From: Rhypophila decipiens
Taxonomy: Eukaryota; Ascomycota; Sordariomycetes; Sordariales; Naviculisporaceae
Direction of reading: 5' to 3'
Length of the DNA stretch: 64,000 bases
Assembly (NCBI GenBank): GCA_033297075.1
Contig: MU858116.1
Coordinates: 62,001 to 126,000 of the forward strand
Under the pieces are notes generated by a model, which did no database searches, had not been told where the DNA came from, and saw nothing but the letters and a program-made list of their open reading frames with translations. The translations under genes were made by a program, and so were the position numbers. Shown piece by piece: positions 43,566 to 54,392 of this stretch; the stretch's first letter is position 1, and each line of letters opens with the position of its first letter.

Positions 43566-45416
43566 TCATTTCGTCTTCTTAACCAAAGCAGTCGAAGATT
43601 CCGCCTCGGATCCAGACTTGTCACCCCCAAACAAAGTCTTGGTCAACCACGACGTCTTGCTCGCCCGCTTTTGGACCACCTGATCCTCCCTCAACGCCAG
43701 CGTCGTGCCAAACATACTAGCCAGCGGATCTCGCGGGTCATCCTTTGGCGGTGGCGGGAAAAAAGTCGGTTCCTTGAACGTCACAGTACGGCGGTTTTCT
43801 GCTCCCGCCGGTAAATCCCTGTCATGTGCGGTATTCTTCCTGTCCAGTAAGGTGTTGCTGCCAAGTCCACTTCGAAACAATACACTGTCCTTCTTCTCGA
43901 CGGGGCTGGTTCGTAACATTGGTTTATTGGGTGGGTTGAATACCCTCTGCGCAGGCGTTGTCGGGGCTGGCGGGACTCGGTACCAGAATGCCCCTTTTTG
44001 ATCCGTCGGTGCTTGGTTGAATCCCTGAGTCTGTCTTTGCCCATACGTGTTAAAGGCACGGTGTTGAGACTGGGTAGGCGACCAGTCCATATCCTGCTCG
44101 TATTGGACTACCGGGGCAGGCGGTCGGGAGAGGTGGAGCGAGTTGAGTGGTAACATGTTGTCGTCATCATCTTCATCGCGATGGAGGACCATGGTTCGTT
44201 GCATGTTGCGATTACCGCCACCAAATGGTCTAGGAATAAAGTGGTCGCCTTCTATCGGGCTCGGGGGAGATGCTGAGCGGAGAGGAGAGGAGCGGGATAT
44301 TTCGTCGAGTAGCTCGGCCATGCTTTTGGTTTCGTCGGCTGTTACAAAGGGCTCCTGGCTGTTGGATGGAGACGACTCTAACGGCGCATCATCAAAGGTT
44401 GGCGCTTTGGGCGAAGTTGCGAATAACGGGGTCATGTCGATCCGAATCGACCTGGCACCGAGTATGTAAAAAAGAAAGGTGAAGGCTAGGATAACAATGT
44501 GACCGGAGGCCTGCTTGTTAAGCAGAGCTGGATCCGGCGCAAAGATGTCCGAGGACTTGAGAATCAGGCCGCGCAAGAATACCGCCATGAACTGAAATGT
44601 GTACCACTTAGATACGCCACTGATATGTCTTGTGAATCCCTTGACTATCTGGACCCATTGCGGATTCCACCATGCGCTGAGGATGCCCGCGATGAAGCTC
44701 CATTTTATGATGGCATCTGGTGGTGGCAGATGCTCTAGAAGCGATTGGCAGCTTTTCACTGCTTTCACGGTGGGTAGTTGCGAGTCTGCGTCGAGCCATG
44801 TAAAGTATTCCGAGAATAAGCTCAGCAAGATGGCAGTGTGCCACAGAAGCTGAAGAATCAAAGAGAGAGCTCGAAGCCAGCCGCCGAGCAGGTTGAACCG
44901 AGCATATGTTCCGGATCGTTGGACCGTCTTCCTTGTTGTGGCGCTTCTGTCAAGCATTCGGCGCAAAACATCCGTCTTGGCCGTGTAGGCAGCCTGCTCG
45001 AGGCGCGCCCGGACTCGAGGCTCGCAGTCGGCGCATATCTGAGGATAGAGCTTCTCTTGGTGTTTTCGAAACCTGTAGTATCCCCGTTCACGCTCGGCGT
45101 AGTCGGGGTCTTCAGGATCGGGGAGATATTGGGCAAGAACAGAGCTGAGGAGGTGTTGGTTCTTGAGACATGTTGCGCAGAACGTGGAACTTCCGGGACT
45201 GGAAAATGACGGCGAAACAGCGCGGGCGAACTTGGCGGGCGTGGCTTCCTTGTCGGTCGCTACCGGAGGGTCGGTGATCTCTCCATGCTCGTCGAGGTAG
45301 TTTGTAGCGTCGCAGTTGGGGCAGTCGAAATGCCGCGTTCCAGGAGTATATTGTGTCGAGGTCTTGCGCCCGCAGTAGAAGCAGGTCAGATACCGGGGCC
45401 GTTGTAGACGGGGCAT
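43566..45416 (-). CDS. ima1: Inner nuclear membrane protein Ima1 (Samp1/NET5 family)
   Basis: A single exon encodes 616 residues. Ima1 is an integral inner-nuclear-membrane protein that in fission yeast helps link the nuclear envelope to chromatin and the cytoskeleton. The N-terminal Ima1 domain has zinc-ribbon-like Cys pairs (CFYCGRK, DCPNCDATNYLDEHGEI, later FCATCLKNQHLL and ICADCEPRVR). Four or five hydrophobic segments follow (residues about 190-360, for example LSLILQLLWHTAILLSLFSEYF and GHIVILAFTFLFYILGA). The C-terminal half is disordered and Ser/Pro-rich with an acidic DEDDDDN stretch. The reading frame extends 19 codons upstream to a TTG, but the first ATG is at 45416 (MPRLQRPRYLTCFYCGRK), directly before the Cys domain, so that start is used. 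Divergent from ALG14. Confidence 0.92.
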   Translation of the reverse strand: MPRLQRPRYLTCFYCGRKTSTQYTPGTRHFDCPNCDATNYLDEHGEITDPPVATDKEATPAKFARAVSPSFSSPGSSTFCATCLKNQHLLSSVLAQYLPDPEDPDYAERERGYYRFRKHQEKLYPQICADCEPRVRARLEQAAYTAKTDVLRRMLDRSATTRKTVQRSGTYARFNLLGGWLRALSLILQLLWHTAILLSLFSEYFTWLDADSQLPTVKAVKSCQSLLEHLPPPDAIIKWSFIAGILSAWWNPQWVQIVKGFTRHISGVSKWYTFQFMAVFLRGLILKSSDIFAPDPALLNKQASGHIVILAFTFLFYILGARSIRIDMTPLFATSPKAPTFDDAPLESSPSNSQEPFVTADETKSMAELLDEISRSSPLRSASPPSPIEGDHFIPRPFGGGNRNMQRTMVLHRDEDDDDNMLPLNSLHLSRPPAPVVQYEQDMDWSPTQSQHRAFNTYGQRQTQGFNQAPTDQKGAFWYRVPPAPTTPAQRVFNPPNKPMLRTSPVEKKDSVLFRSGLGSNTLLDRKNTAHDRDLPAGAENRRTVTFKEPTFFPPPPKDDPRDPLASMFGTTLALREDQVVQKRASKTSWLTKTLFGGDKSGSEAESSTALVKKTK

Positions 45417-46264
45417 GCTGATCTGGGTGTTTGCGACAGAGGGGAATGGGTCATTGGATGAGGGCGCAAACAATCTGAGCGGAAAATAGCCAGCACAAGT
45501 CCCCGATAAAGGTGAAATGAGTCGTTTTGTCGTCGTTTTGTCCGCAAGTTTCGTCTTATTTTAGTTTGTTGACTCGATGGTCTTTGAGAGTTGCAAGATT
45601 CTGCCGGGCGGTCGTGTTTTCCAGCTTGCCCAGCAATGGCCTCCACGTCATTCATTGGGCAGCTTTTTCAGGTGCGCTGGTGGGTTCGGGGAATTAAGCT
45701 CCAGGGCGGGCGCCAGCTCACGAGGGCCGACAAAGCGCCAAGCGCCACCTGTCAGGGGTATCTTGAGCACAGACCATTTGCTTGGCTATGATCGCTGCAT
45801 TTTGAATCAGTGGCATGAGCTGATTGGACCAATTGCATCACTCTGCCCAGCTGTTCTTTCACAATCAGATCTGGATCTCTTCTGGCATTCGACCTACCGA
45901 AGCCTTCCATTGCATTCCCGGTTCGGTCAAGGGATATACCATATAGGAAATTTTATTATCCTGGCTTTCTAGTTGATGATGATGATGCCATGTGAGTCAG
46001 TTTAGGGTTGTCACATCTTGTCAATTGAAAAGGTGGCCTGTTTTCGTGGGGGTTTCATAATCTGCATCTCATCATCATCTTGACCAACTCTCAAAAGAGT
46101 GCGGAGAGCCATTCTTGTAAATCAGCAACCACAGTCACGAACCTTTGCTTGAATGAGAGCCTAAACTTTCTGAACAAGGGCTCTGAAGGTCCAAGAGCTG
46201 AACAAGGATCACCCTCCATCGCCTCGCTTTTCAGCTTGGATCTCGCTTAAAAGTCATATCTACC
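45417..46264. promoter_or_regulatory. Divergent promoter region of IMA1 and ALG14
   Basis: About 0.85 kb separates the divergent start codons. A short GAT repeat (about 45976-45988) is present. The frame at 45577-45972 is unmatched, and I see no specific regulator site. Confidence 0.5.
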
Positions 46265-47303
46265 ATGGCCGCACCAGAACCCGAGCCGCAGATGCCAAAA
46301 GGCGATGTCCAGCTCCAGACGAGAAATAACACTCAGCCCGGGGCTATTGAGGTGGTCGAGGTCCGGGGCGATGACCACCACACCTTGGCTCTCCTTTTAT
46401 GGTTGCTTTTAACCCCCTCCGTCCTGATGGGCACGCTCCTTGTTCTCTCATGGTCATGGTTCACGGCACTCGTTGCGGTCCTGCTCGGCTTTGTCTTTGT
46501 AAGTGACCCCTGTTATCTCACCAGCCTCATAACAACACCAAACTAACAATGCACCTCAGTTCCGACACCTCACCCTGCGATGGGAACGCCCCGGTCCCCT
46601 CCCAGCACCTCCATCACCAGACGGAACCCGGCCCCGAAGCAACAGCAGCCCAGTCCCGGATACCTCAACCCTACCAGCAGTCTACTTCCTCTACGTCCTC
46701 GGCTCAGGCGGGCACTCGGCGGAACTAATCGACACAATAACAAGCCAATTCAAAGGCCAACCGAACCAGCACCGCCGCTATGTCATAACCTCGGGCGACT
46801 CTTCCTCCAAGGGAATGGCCGAAAAGCTGGAAGCCCGCATATCCAGAGCCTACCCCGACGCCAAAGCAGGAACAGTCGATATCTTCAAGATCCGCCGAGC
46901 AAGAGACGTCCACCAGTCATTACTCACTGCCCCATGGACATGTCTCGTCTCCGCAGGGCACGCTATCAGCGCCCTGACGAGAGAACCGACATCCCGCTCG
47001 GCAAAGAGATTCGGGTACCAGTTTAGATACCCCCATGTTATTGTCACGAACGGGCCAGCGAGCGGGTTTATTGTCTCGCTGGTGGCCCATGTGCTGAAGG
47101 TGTTTTATTTGGTGCCGAAGAATCGGCTCAAGGTGGTGTATATCGAGAGCTGGGCACGGTCGAGGACGCTAAGCCTGACGGGGAAATTGTTTCTTTGGAC
47201 GGGGATCGCGGATAAGTTTTGTGTTCAGCATGAGAGGTTGGCGAGGTTGACGGGCGGCGAGTATCTGCCTAGGGTTGGGATTAAGCCTGCTTTGCCGGGG
47301 TAG
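46265..47303 (+). CDS. ALG14: UDP-GlcNAc transferase subunit Alg14
   Basis: Two exons (46265-46498 and 46560-47303; intron 61 nt, GTAAGT...CCTCAG) give 325 residues. Alg14 anchors Alg13 to the cytosolic face of the ER; together they add the second GlcNAc to dolichol-PP-GlcNAc in N-glycan precursor synthesis. A 40-residue acidic N-terminus precedes a membrane helix (LALLLWLLLTPSVLMGTLLVLSW). The glycosyltransferase-like domain starts with FLYVLGSGGHSAEL, the family signature. Later come RYVITSGDSSS, VIVTNGPASGF and VVYIESWARSRTLSLTGK, and the protein ends near ADKFCVQHERL. The intron falls right after the membrane helix. Confidence 0.94.
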
Positions 47304-47628
47304 ATTGGATGAGATGAATACAATGAATAAAGGAAAGATTGAATCTTTTCTTGTTGGTTTCAATTTTGAGCGGTGCATTTATGTTGAGATGAAGTCCTTT
47401 ATTGTAGCATGGCTAAAAGGCTGGGGTCGGTAGCAAGTTCTGCCTATCATTTCTGACGGCAACACCGTTTGAGAGAGTAAAGACAACAAACGGCAGGTCG
47501 GTATAATACATGGCCGTTCTTCTATTTGTAAAACATGCGTATTGTACAATCGAGTACCATGTACTCTCACCCAGCTGATATGACCCATCCGAGTACGGAT
47601 ATGATATACCAGCGATCCCCGACGCTCT
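47304..47628. other. Short intergenic region between ALG14 and mS23
   Basis: This is 3' flanking sequence of two convergent genes. I see nothing else in it. Confidence 0.6.
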
Positions 47629-48434
47629 TCACAGTGCAGGTGCAGGAGCAGCTGGCGTACCTGCCCCCAACCCTTCCAAGGTGTCCAACGCATCCTCGTC
47701 TCCCACGGGGTTCTCAAGGGCGCGCGACTGCTCAAACTCGTCGCCCATCCTCTTGATGTTCTTGGTGGCCCACTCCTTCCAGTGCTCAAACTCCATGTCC
47801 TCGACCTCCAGGCCGACCTGGATGCGGTTCTTGCCAAAGTAGCCGCCCACCATCCGCGCTTCTTCAATAGCTATCCTGCTCTCGATCTCGTCCTGCTGGC
47901 GCAGCTTGTAGAACTCGTGCCGCGCCATGTCGTACGCCTCTTGCTTAGAGAGGTTTTTGTTTTCCATTAGCCAGAGCTGGCGTTGGACGACGCTGTTGGT
48001 TGGTTTGATGTGTTAGTGACAGGTCAATCATCTTGAACGATTTGAGGGTGTGCCTACCATTCACCGCTCAACGCCATGCCGGGCTGTCTCAAACCCTTGC
48101 TCCAGTCCTTGAGCCTCGCGTCCTGGCCGTTCTTCTCGCGGACCATCCTCGGCCGCGCCAGCTCCCAGGGGTGGTCTTTGAAAAAGTCCCGACGGAGCTG
48201 GTCCTCGGGGTATACTATGCGAGTTGGGCGGAAGATGTTCTTGGGCTTGCGCGCTCGCGGGTTGGATGCGCTGTGCTGGATCGGGTACGGCCGTACGAGA
48301 ATCTCGGAGGGCGGTATCTCCTCGACGGCTTTGAGCCATACCGGCGCTTGGTATTTTGTAAAGTCGGTGATCTTTGTCTCGGTGAGCCTCCGCGCCGTCC
48401 GCGCCACGCGCGCGGCCTGGAAGTTGTACCCCAT
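47629..48434 (-). CDS. RSM25: Mitochondrial small ribosomal subunit protein mS23 (Rsm25)
   Basis: Two exons (48434-48058 and 47992-47629; intron 65 nt) give 246 residues. This is a fungal mitoribosome protein of the MRP-S25/mS23 family. Seen are the start [21 protein letters not shown]; then [27 protein letters not shown], with the conserved P.W...V...[30 protein letters not shown]; and, after the splice, [32 protein letters not shown], typical of the family. The second half is helical and acidic, and the last 15 residues are Ala/Pro-rich. No separate cleavable presequence is obvious; the basic first 20 residues may serve. It is divergent from the PPR gene, which is probably also mitochondrial. 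Confidence 0.9.
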
Positions 48435-48936
48435 CCCCTCGTCCTTCTCCTGATGTGTGTGTAAGTTGGTTGCGAAAGGGAGGATTGTCGCCGGGCTCCT
48501 CGTCGTCGTTGCGTCGCTCCCGATCCGATCTGATGGATTTCCTTTTAAAAGTGGACCGAGCTCCGTCTGCAGTTGGCGTAGAGTTCCGATGCAGCAAGGT
48601 GCCAAGCTCTTGTTCAATTGCTTATCGTTGCGGCAAAATTTGTCCTCGCCGATAAGAAGTACAGCGCTGTTAGCGTGTTTGCTCAGTGGGTTTGCGGACT
48701 GGGAAGCCGCCTGAACGGGCAGTACCCATCCTGGCCAATCCAAAGACTTGCATTTTTTTCGATATCAATTGACGGGAACCTCAATCTCGACCCCAACAAA
48801 ACATCCAAGCTCCCACATCACCAACCCGGCAAAGGCCTCCCTCCGCCCATCTTCTCTCCCCGACCCAAAGAAGATACGGGCTATTACGGACAGAGGCTGG
48901 GCTGACCGGGCAGGCCACCATGTTTGACTACAGCCC
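48435..48936. promoter_or_regulatory. Divergent promoter region of mS23 and the PPR gene
   Basis: About 0.5 kb lies between start codons of two genes with probable mitochondrial products. GGCCAATCC at about 48733-48741 contains CCAAT, a possible HAP-complex site. Co-regulation is inferred. Confidence 0.4.
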
Positions 48937-50952
48937 ATGAAAGTCTCCAGCCGAATAGACGGGTCGATATGCGGCGCGATACGATTGCACCGACCGTCGT
49001 GGACCTCCGTCCAAGCCGTTGCCAGCAGCACAGGTGTAAAAATACAGTTCTGCATTGTTGCTTCTTATAGCAACGGCCCCGGTCTCAGCCATGGCGGAGG
49101 AGCAGGGACCGGGAAGGGAACGGCAGCGACATGCAATACGCGACAATACACCACCATCACGTCCATCAGCGGCGAGAGAAATAATGCAACACCGCCAGAC
49201 AGGCACAATACCCCCGGGGCATTGTCTAGTCGATCTTTGTTTCTTCATCGGCCGCTGCTGAGAGCACCGATTCTCCTCCGCCCAAGTGGAAGCCACGGCA
49301 TCAGCTTCTTTCGATCTTTTCTCCCTACTTCGTGCACGAACCACACCTCTGCCGCGACCGCTGCCACAGAACCAGAGCCGTCGCCCGACGATTACCTCGA
49401 CGGAGCGGCCACTGAAGATACAAAACCAAAAGACCAGTCTTCGAAGCAGGCTACGCTGACGAGGGAAGACGTGTTGGCCTTGGTAGACCCATACGATGAC
49501 GAGGATCCCGGCACGGTCGAAGAGCATCTCCAATTCTTCCGCGACCCCTACATGCGTGGGTATGCCCGGAGCAATGTCCCCAAGATCACAATTGCGCGGA
49601 CAAGGGACGATGTCGAGTTTCCGTCGTTGGAGGAAGTCACGCCTGCCAATGAGCAGCAGAAAGAGATCCTCTGGAATCTTCGCTTTGCTATTCTGAGCCG
49701 TCTTCGGAATCCACAACAGATTGATCTCGATGGTCTCTACGACCTGTACCTGAAGCTCCCCGAGCCGCGCATGCCTTTTCTTCAAGGCCGCCTCCGCCAC
49801 CTCTTTCTCAAGGCCCTGGGCCAGCCCGCCAAGAAGGATTCCAAGTCAATGCTCCGCTATTTCTCTGTGATAGCCGATGTGAGGGACGGCGGGTTTTCCC
49901 TGACCACATCAGAGTGGAACGCTGCCATATCGTTTGCAAGTCGCTATGTAGGGACCGTGACCGAGGCAGAAACGGAAGCCGCCCTCAAACTGTGGCGCGA
50001 GATGGAGTTGGAGTCCAGTGTCAAGGCTACCGACGTGACATTCAACATTCTCTTTGACGTAGCGTCCAAATCGGGAAACTTTGTCCTGGCTGAGATGATT
50101 TATAGAGAGATGGAGAGCCGAGGGCACAGGTTCAACCGGTACCACTACGTCAGTCTGATTCACTTTTTCGGGCTCAAGCAGGACACTATCGCCATGCGAG
50201 CCGCCTACCGCGAGATGGTCAATGCCGGCGAGATTGTCGACACGGTGACCCTCAACGCCATCATCTCCGGTCTCCTGCGCTCCGGGGAGGAATACGCGGC
50301 AGAAAAGGTCTACGACCGCATGCTGAAAGCAGCCTTTGCAGCGGCCTACACCGCGGCAGAGCGCACGGATGACTCCCAGGCGAAAAAGACGCTCGCCATG
50401 CCGGCCCGAAACTACCTCACCGACCGCGCAGTCACACAAGCCTTGATCATGTTTGCCAAGCTGGGACGAAAACAGAAGCATTTGCAGCGTCTCTTCCAGG
50501 ACAATCCGGTGCTTATCCATCCTGATTTACACACCTACCGGATCTTGGTGAACCACTACGGCGTGAAGCAGGGCGATCTCAGCAAGGTAGCCCAGTTCCT
50601 GGATGACATGAGACTTTTCCAGATCCCGCTCCACGGGGCGATTTTTCTGGCGCTGTTCAAGGGCTTCGCGATCCACGGCGGCATATCGAGGTCCGCGTGG
50701 AGTGAGCAGCGGCTCGACGGGATCTGGTTGGCGTTTCTCCAGGCCTTGGATGATAAAGTCGACGGGCTCTTTATCAGTACCTGGTTGGCTGGGTCGGCTC
50801 TGCGGGCCTTTGCCAAGTGCTCTGACCGGAAGAGGTTGCTGAGCGTTTATGAGCACCTCAAGAATAGATGGGCCCTGGACAAGGCTGATGAGTCGTACAT
50901 GGTTGATTTTCTGGCTGGTTTGCTGAAGAAGATGGATAAGAAGGGGCGATGA
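48937..50952 (+). CDS. Pentatricopeptide-repeat protein, probably mitochondrial
   Basis: A single exon encodes up to 671 residues. The region from about residue 255 to the end is built of paired helices with PPR-like units, for example TFNILFDVASKSGNFVLAEM-IYREMESRGH, LNAIISGLLRSGEEYAAEKVYDRML, and HTYRILVNHYGVKQGDLSKVAQFLDDM. PPR proteins bind organellar RNA; in fungi they act in mitochondrial mRNA stability and translation. A stretch rich in Arg, Leu and Ser at residues about 95-125 (RSLFLHRPLLRAPILLRPSG) looks like an import signal, yet it lies well inside the frame. The true start may therefore be in an unseen upstream exon or the first 90 residues may be untranslated. The 48937 ATG is the only in-frame Met before the conserved part. 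The target RNA is unknown. Confidence 0.85.
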   Translation: MKVSSRIDGSICGAIRLHRPSWTSVQAVASSTGVKIQFCIVASYSNGPGLSHGGGAGTGKGTAATCNTRQYTTITSISGERNNATPPDRHNTPGALSSRSLFLHRPLLRAPILLRPSGSHGISFFRSFLPTSCTNHTSAATAATEPEPSPDDYLDGAATEDTKPKDQSSKQATLTREDVLALVDPYDDEDPGTVEEHLQFFRDPYMRGYARSNVPKITIARTRDDVEFPSLEEVTPANEQQKEILWNLRFAILSRLRNPQQIDLDGLYDLYLKLPEPRMPFLQGRLRHLFLKALGQPAKKDSKSMLRYFSVIADVRDGGFSLTTSEWNAAISFASRYVGTVTEAETEAALKLWREMELESSVKATDVTFNILFDVASKSGNFVLAEMIYREMESRGHRFNRYHYVSLIHFFGLKQDTIAMRAAYREMVNAGEIVDTVTLNAIISGLLRSGEEYAAEKVYDRMLKAAFAAAYTAAERTDDSQAKKTLAMPARNYLTDRAVTQALIMFAKLGRKQKHLQRLFQDNPVLIHPDLHTYRILVNHYGVKQGDLSKVAQFLDDMRLFQIPLHGAIFLALFKGFAIHGGISRSAWSEQRLDGIWLAFLQALDDKVDGLFISTWLAGSALRAFAKCSDRKRLLSVYEHLKNRWALDKADESYMVDFLAGLLKKMDKKGR

Positions 50953-51868
50953 TACTGATCCTCCCCCTCCAGTGGCTATGGGCATTATATAATTTTATTT
51001 ACAAACGGTGTATTGGGTGTATATTATGTGTATGTTGGTGTCTATCGGCCTGGGTAAAAGACGAACCGAGCATTACGGATGTAAAGGTGGCTGTATATAT
51101 ATGGGTCATGAAATATGAGACCTCTAGACACAAGATCTCGGGACAGAAGGTGGATAAACCAAGGAGAGGTGTAGTCATGACATAAACCACGGGGCAATAT
51201 AAGTACATAGAGAGTATACATGGCTGGCTGGGTGCTTGTTATGTTAGCATATTTAGTGACTGGGCAAGTCATTTTTGAATGTGTATTATTATTACTGTTT
51301 CTGGTTCTCAAACATAACGTTCATGCCTGTCGTGGAGAATAAAAAGATCCGTAATTCACGATACGAATATCAGGAACACCTAGACAAAGATCTAAGTTCA
51401 TCATCACCCATCAGAATAAGCGGAATCTCTGACCCCAAATGCTTACATCCGTCCAACCACGGAAGTTATAGCTTACGGTATCTACCATTCGTACCAGACT
51501 TGCCCCGTATCTCATCGGTTGAGTGAATTGTGCGATTTCAATGTTAGTGGTTGTGACGTTGTAAGCAGAGATTACGGACGAAGGCCGGGAATCGGCAACA
51601 TTCTTGACGAGAAAGGGCACCCCAAATTTCAGCCTTTTCGGTCACATTTAACAATCAAAAAGGTGTGGTATTTTGGCAGATATATATTTTCATAACAGTT
51701 CTTGCTCATCTCTATCAATATCCAAATGGGGGGGCTGTGAATCCGTAAAGTGAGCAAGTTTCATGTTCTTGGCAGCCGCCGTTTCGCGGAAGTTACCAAA
51801 TGCTTGGTGCTTGCGCTTCGGGCCGGCTTGTCTCGGTTTGCGCCGCACTGTGGGCCCTCATCACCTCG

Positions 51869-51884
51869 CTGTGCATATGCACAG
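51869..51884. promoter_or_regulatory. Perfect 16-bp palindrome CTGTGCATATGCACAG
   Basis: The palindrome is flanked by CACTGTG (about 51846) and CACAGTGTG (51881 on), so a CACTGTG/CACAGTG pair surrounds it. It could be a dimer-binding site, but the regulator is unknown. Confidence 0.3.
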
Positions 51885-52261
51885 TGTGAATATGCTTATA
51901 CTTCACACTTTATCTACGATTAGAAATCCACTTGCTCGTAGTTACGGCTTTACAAGAGACAGAAGCCGCTGGAGAAGACGCCGTTTCTAACTTCCCGTTT
52001 CAGTTTTTACACTACTTGTAGCACCGGGCAGCGACTGGACACTACCAGGTACGTTTCCCGCGACGAGACATTCATTGAGCGGGAGGGGAAAGCGACTGAG
52101 ATCGAAGAACAGAGAACCGGGGCAATGTAGCGAGTAAGAGCAGATTAATAAGCCGATGTTCATGCTCTAGGAAGTCGGGACTTGTGTATCATACTGTGTC
52201 ACTCTATGTTTTATCATCTTGCGCAATCGTTAATTTGTCCAGCCGGTCCCAACTTCCAAGA

Positions 52262-52270
52262 TATAAAAGG
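52262..52270 (+). promoter_or_regulatory. TATA box candidate upstream of ATX1
   Basis: TATAAAAGG lies about 297 bp before the ATX1 start codon and is followed by a pyrimidine-rich leader. A leader of some 200 nt would be implied. Confidence 0.45.
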
Positions 52271-52558
52271 GTGGTTCCGTCCTCCGTTTAACCCCACCAC
52301 AGGAAGGAGCTTCTGCCCCTCCATTTGACCACTTGTCCGCTGTTTTAAAGAGAGTTGTCCCGCATTCGCGCCATCAACTTTCTTTTTGAGTCCCTTGATA
52401 AATACCTACATACCTACCTACTCAGCACCGACGAATATATATTTCAGCTACTCGACTTTACCAATTACCTGTGCGAACCTCATCATCATCTCTTCCTCAA
52501 GGAATCGCCGACTCCCTAAACAATCTACCCAAACCAGAACAAAAAGAAAACAGACAAA

Positions 52559-52884
52559 ATGGCCGACGCAGAGCAACACGTCTACAAGTTCAACGTCAGC
52601 ATGAGCTGCGGCGGGTGCTCCGGCGCCGTGGATCGTGTGCTCAAGAAGCTTGACGGTAAGACCCGTCCCGCGCAACCATATTTAACAAGACAATCTAATC
52701 AACATTTCTGTCTGCAGGCGTCAAAGAATACACAGTCTCGCTCGACGACCAAACTGCCGTGGTGACCGCCGACCCTTCTCTTACCTACGACAAGGTCCTC
52801 CGGACGATTGCCAAGACGGGCAAGAAGGTCAATAAGGGGGAGGCTGATGGTGTTGAGCAGAGTGTTGTCGTCAAGGACGAGTGA
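52559..52884 (+). CDS. ATX1: Copper metallochaperone Atx1
   Basis: Two exons (52559-52655 and 52718-52884; intron 62 nt, GTAAGA...CTGCAG) give 87 residues. Atx1 carries Cu(I) in the cytosol to the P-type ATPase Ccc2 in the Golgi, supplying copper to secreted multicopper oxidases. The heavy-metal-associated fold is complete: the copper site MSCGGCSGAV (MxCxxC) after the first beta strand, VDRVLKKLDGVKEYTVSLDDQTAVVT, and the loop Lys residues in KTGKKV that normally contact the partner. The protein is slightly longer than yeast Atx1 (73) because of an acidic tail, GEADGVEQSVVVKDE. The intron splits the Asp-Gly between the first helix and second strand. Confidence 0.95.
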
Positions 52885-53665
52885 ATCAGACTGAGGGGAT
52901 GACAAGACGAGGAGTAGAGGTTGAGGAGGAAATCCACATACATCTCTCCTTCACTTAGGTGTGCCAAGAGCCGGGGACGTTGACGGATTGCTGCTGCTTG
53001 GTTTGGTTCTTCAATTTTTTCCTGTTTTTGGGTTTAGCACATGGGCATGCAATACCGTTTATCCCATTTTCATCTACAGTTCGTAGCCTGCCTGCCTGCT
53101 TTTGGCTGCTGAACGAAATCACAAACATATTACCTAAATCCGTCGCTCGAGATCATATGCAACGCTGCGTCCCCGAGGCTCTGCTGCTATTCCCGTTCCC
53201 CGCCCTCGGTAGCATAGGTTACCGCGTATTCTCATCTAATATTCTGTTCCACCTAGGAAGAGAACTCTTAATCGAGGCGAACAGGATTGGTGGAAGATTG
53301 CCTGTCAGCAATTTCTCTCTGGACTTCGCTGACCAGAGAAGTACAGGCATCATTAGTACTTGAAGTCGATCAGTACCTCAAGTGTCTTGTCGTGGTGATG
53401 ACAGTCTCGTATGCTCACCGGCCTCTCCTTGGGGAAGTGTAGGCGAGAGGACGTCGGGATTTTGACTGAAAAGGATGGAGCAGCTACTTTCAGCTGACCA
53501 GAGCTGAAGATGACTTCCGGGACTTGCAAAGGGAATATGAGAATAAGAATATATAAGAGAAGGTGTTTCCTGTGCAAAAAACATGTTTGGAGGATATATA
53601 CCCGTCCACCAGACTTTTAATACTTGTAAACACTTTTCGAACAGCTCAAAAGCCTTTTTCTCAAG
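52885..53665. other. Intergenic region downstream of ATX1
   Basis: TATATAAGAG at about 53550-53559 is a TATA candidate for the small secreted protein gene. I see nothing else supported. Confidence 0.55.
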
Positions 53666-54366
53666 ATGCAGATCTACAAGGTAAGTTCAACAAGAGAGAC
53701 CATCAAGACGCTCTTCAACATGTCCATCTTGGTTTTACTGACATTGCCGGCGCTCGACAAAGTACATCAGCCTCTTGGCTGCAATGGTCGTCGTTTCGAA
53801 CGCGGCCAAGGTCCAAGTGACCAGCTTTCTGACGGAGCAAGTCAAGTTCCCCTTTATGGTCTCAACCTCCGAGTTATCTTACTACCCCATACTGACTTGA
53901 CTTGGGTCATCACAGTGACTGCGCATCCGACGAAACCGACAGCCTCACCATCAGCAACAACAACTCGTGCTTGGAGATTTTCGAGAGCGATAGTGCCACG
54001 TACGTTGATCTACCTGAATCTGATCCCCCCCAACTGTCTTGTGATTACACATTCCGTATTCCAAGGCCCCTTCACTTCTTCCCATACAAGAATCTTTGAC
54101 AACATATCTCTCATAAACCTTCCTGGCCTGGTACGCAGATGTTGACATGGTACGTACGCAGAATCCAAGTCCTCGCAACAGGAGGCACCTCGTGCTTCCT
54201 CCACGTCTTCAAAGACGACGCGTGCACGCAGGAATTCGCCACCTTCCTCGGGCCTCTCACCAGAAAAGGGTCCTCGTGCGCTACTCGTCTCCCCTTTCGA
54301 GACCCAAGCACCGGGACTCTCCTGCAGGGTGTTACTTTTCAGAGCTTGAAGTTGGAGGGCTGTTAG
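53666..54366 (+). CDS. Candidate small secreted cysteine-containing protein, four exons
   Basis: My gene model is exons 53666-53680, 53763-53872, 53916-53999 and 54162-54366, giving 137 residues. Exon 1 has only five codons (MQIYK). Joined to exon 2 (YISLLAAMVVVSNAAKVQV) it makes a good signal peptide with a likely cut after SNAA. The mature part has six Cys (DDCAS, NNNSCLE, GGTSCFL, DDACTQ, GSSCAT and a C-terminal EGC stop), typical of small secreted proteins and effector-like proteins of fungi. Intron 1 has GTAAGT, a CTGAC branch site and an AAAG acceptor; intron 3 has GTACGT and CGCAG. Intron 2 is weak (donor GTTATC, only 43 nt) though with a CTGAC branch site and CACAG. A TATA box lies about 115 bp upstream. 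I recognise no family; a function is not assigned. Confidence 0.55.
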
Positions 54367-54392
54367 ATATGGACATACTCCGTGAGGAGGTC

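Larger units (their letters stand above)
50953..52558. other. Intergenic region between the PPR gene and ATX1
   Basis: This gap contains a perfect 16-bp palindrome (51869-51884) and a TATA box candidate at 52262. The short frames are unmatched, and no gene is supported. Confidence 0.6.
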
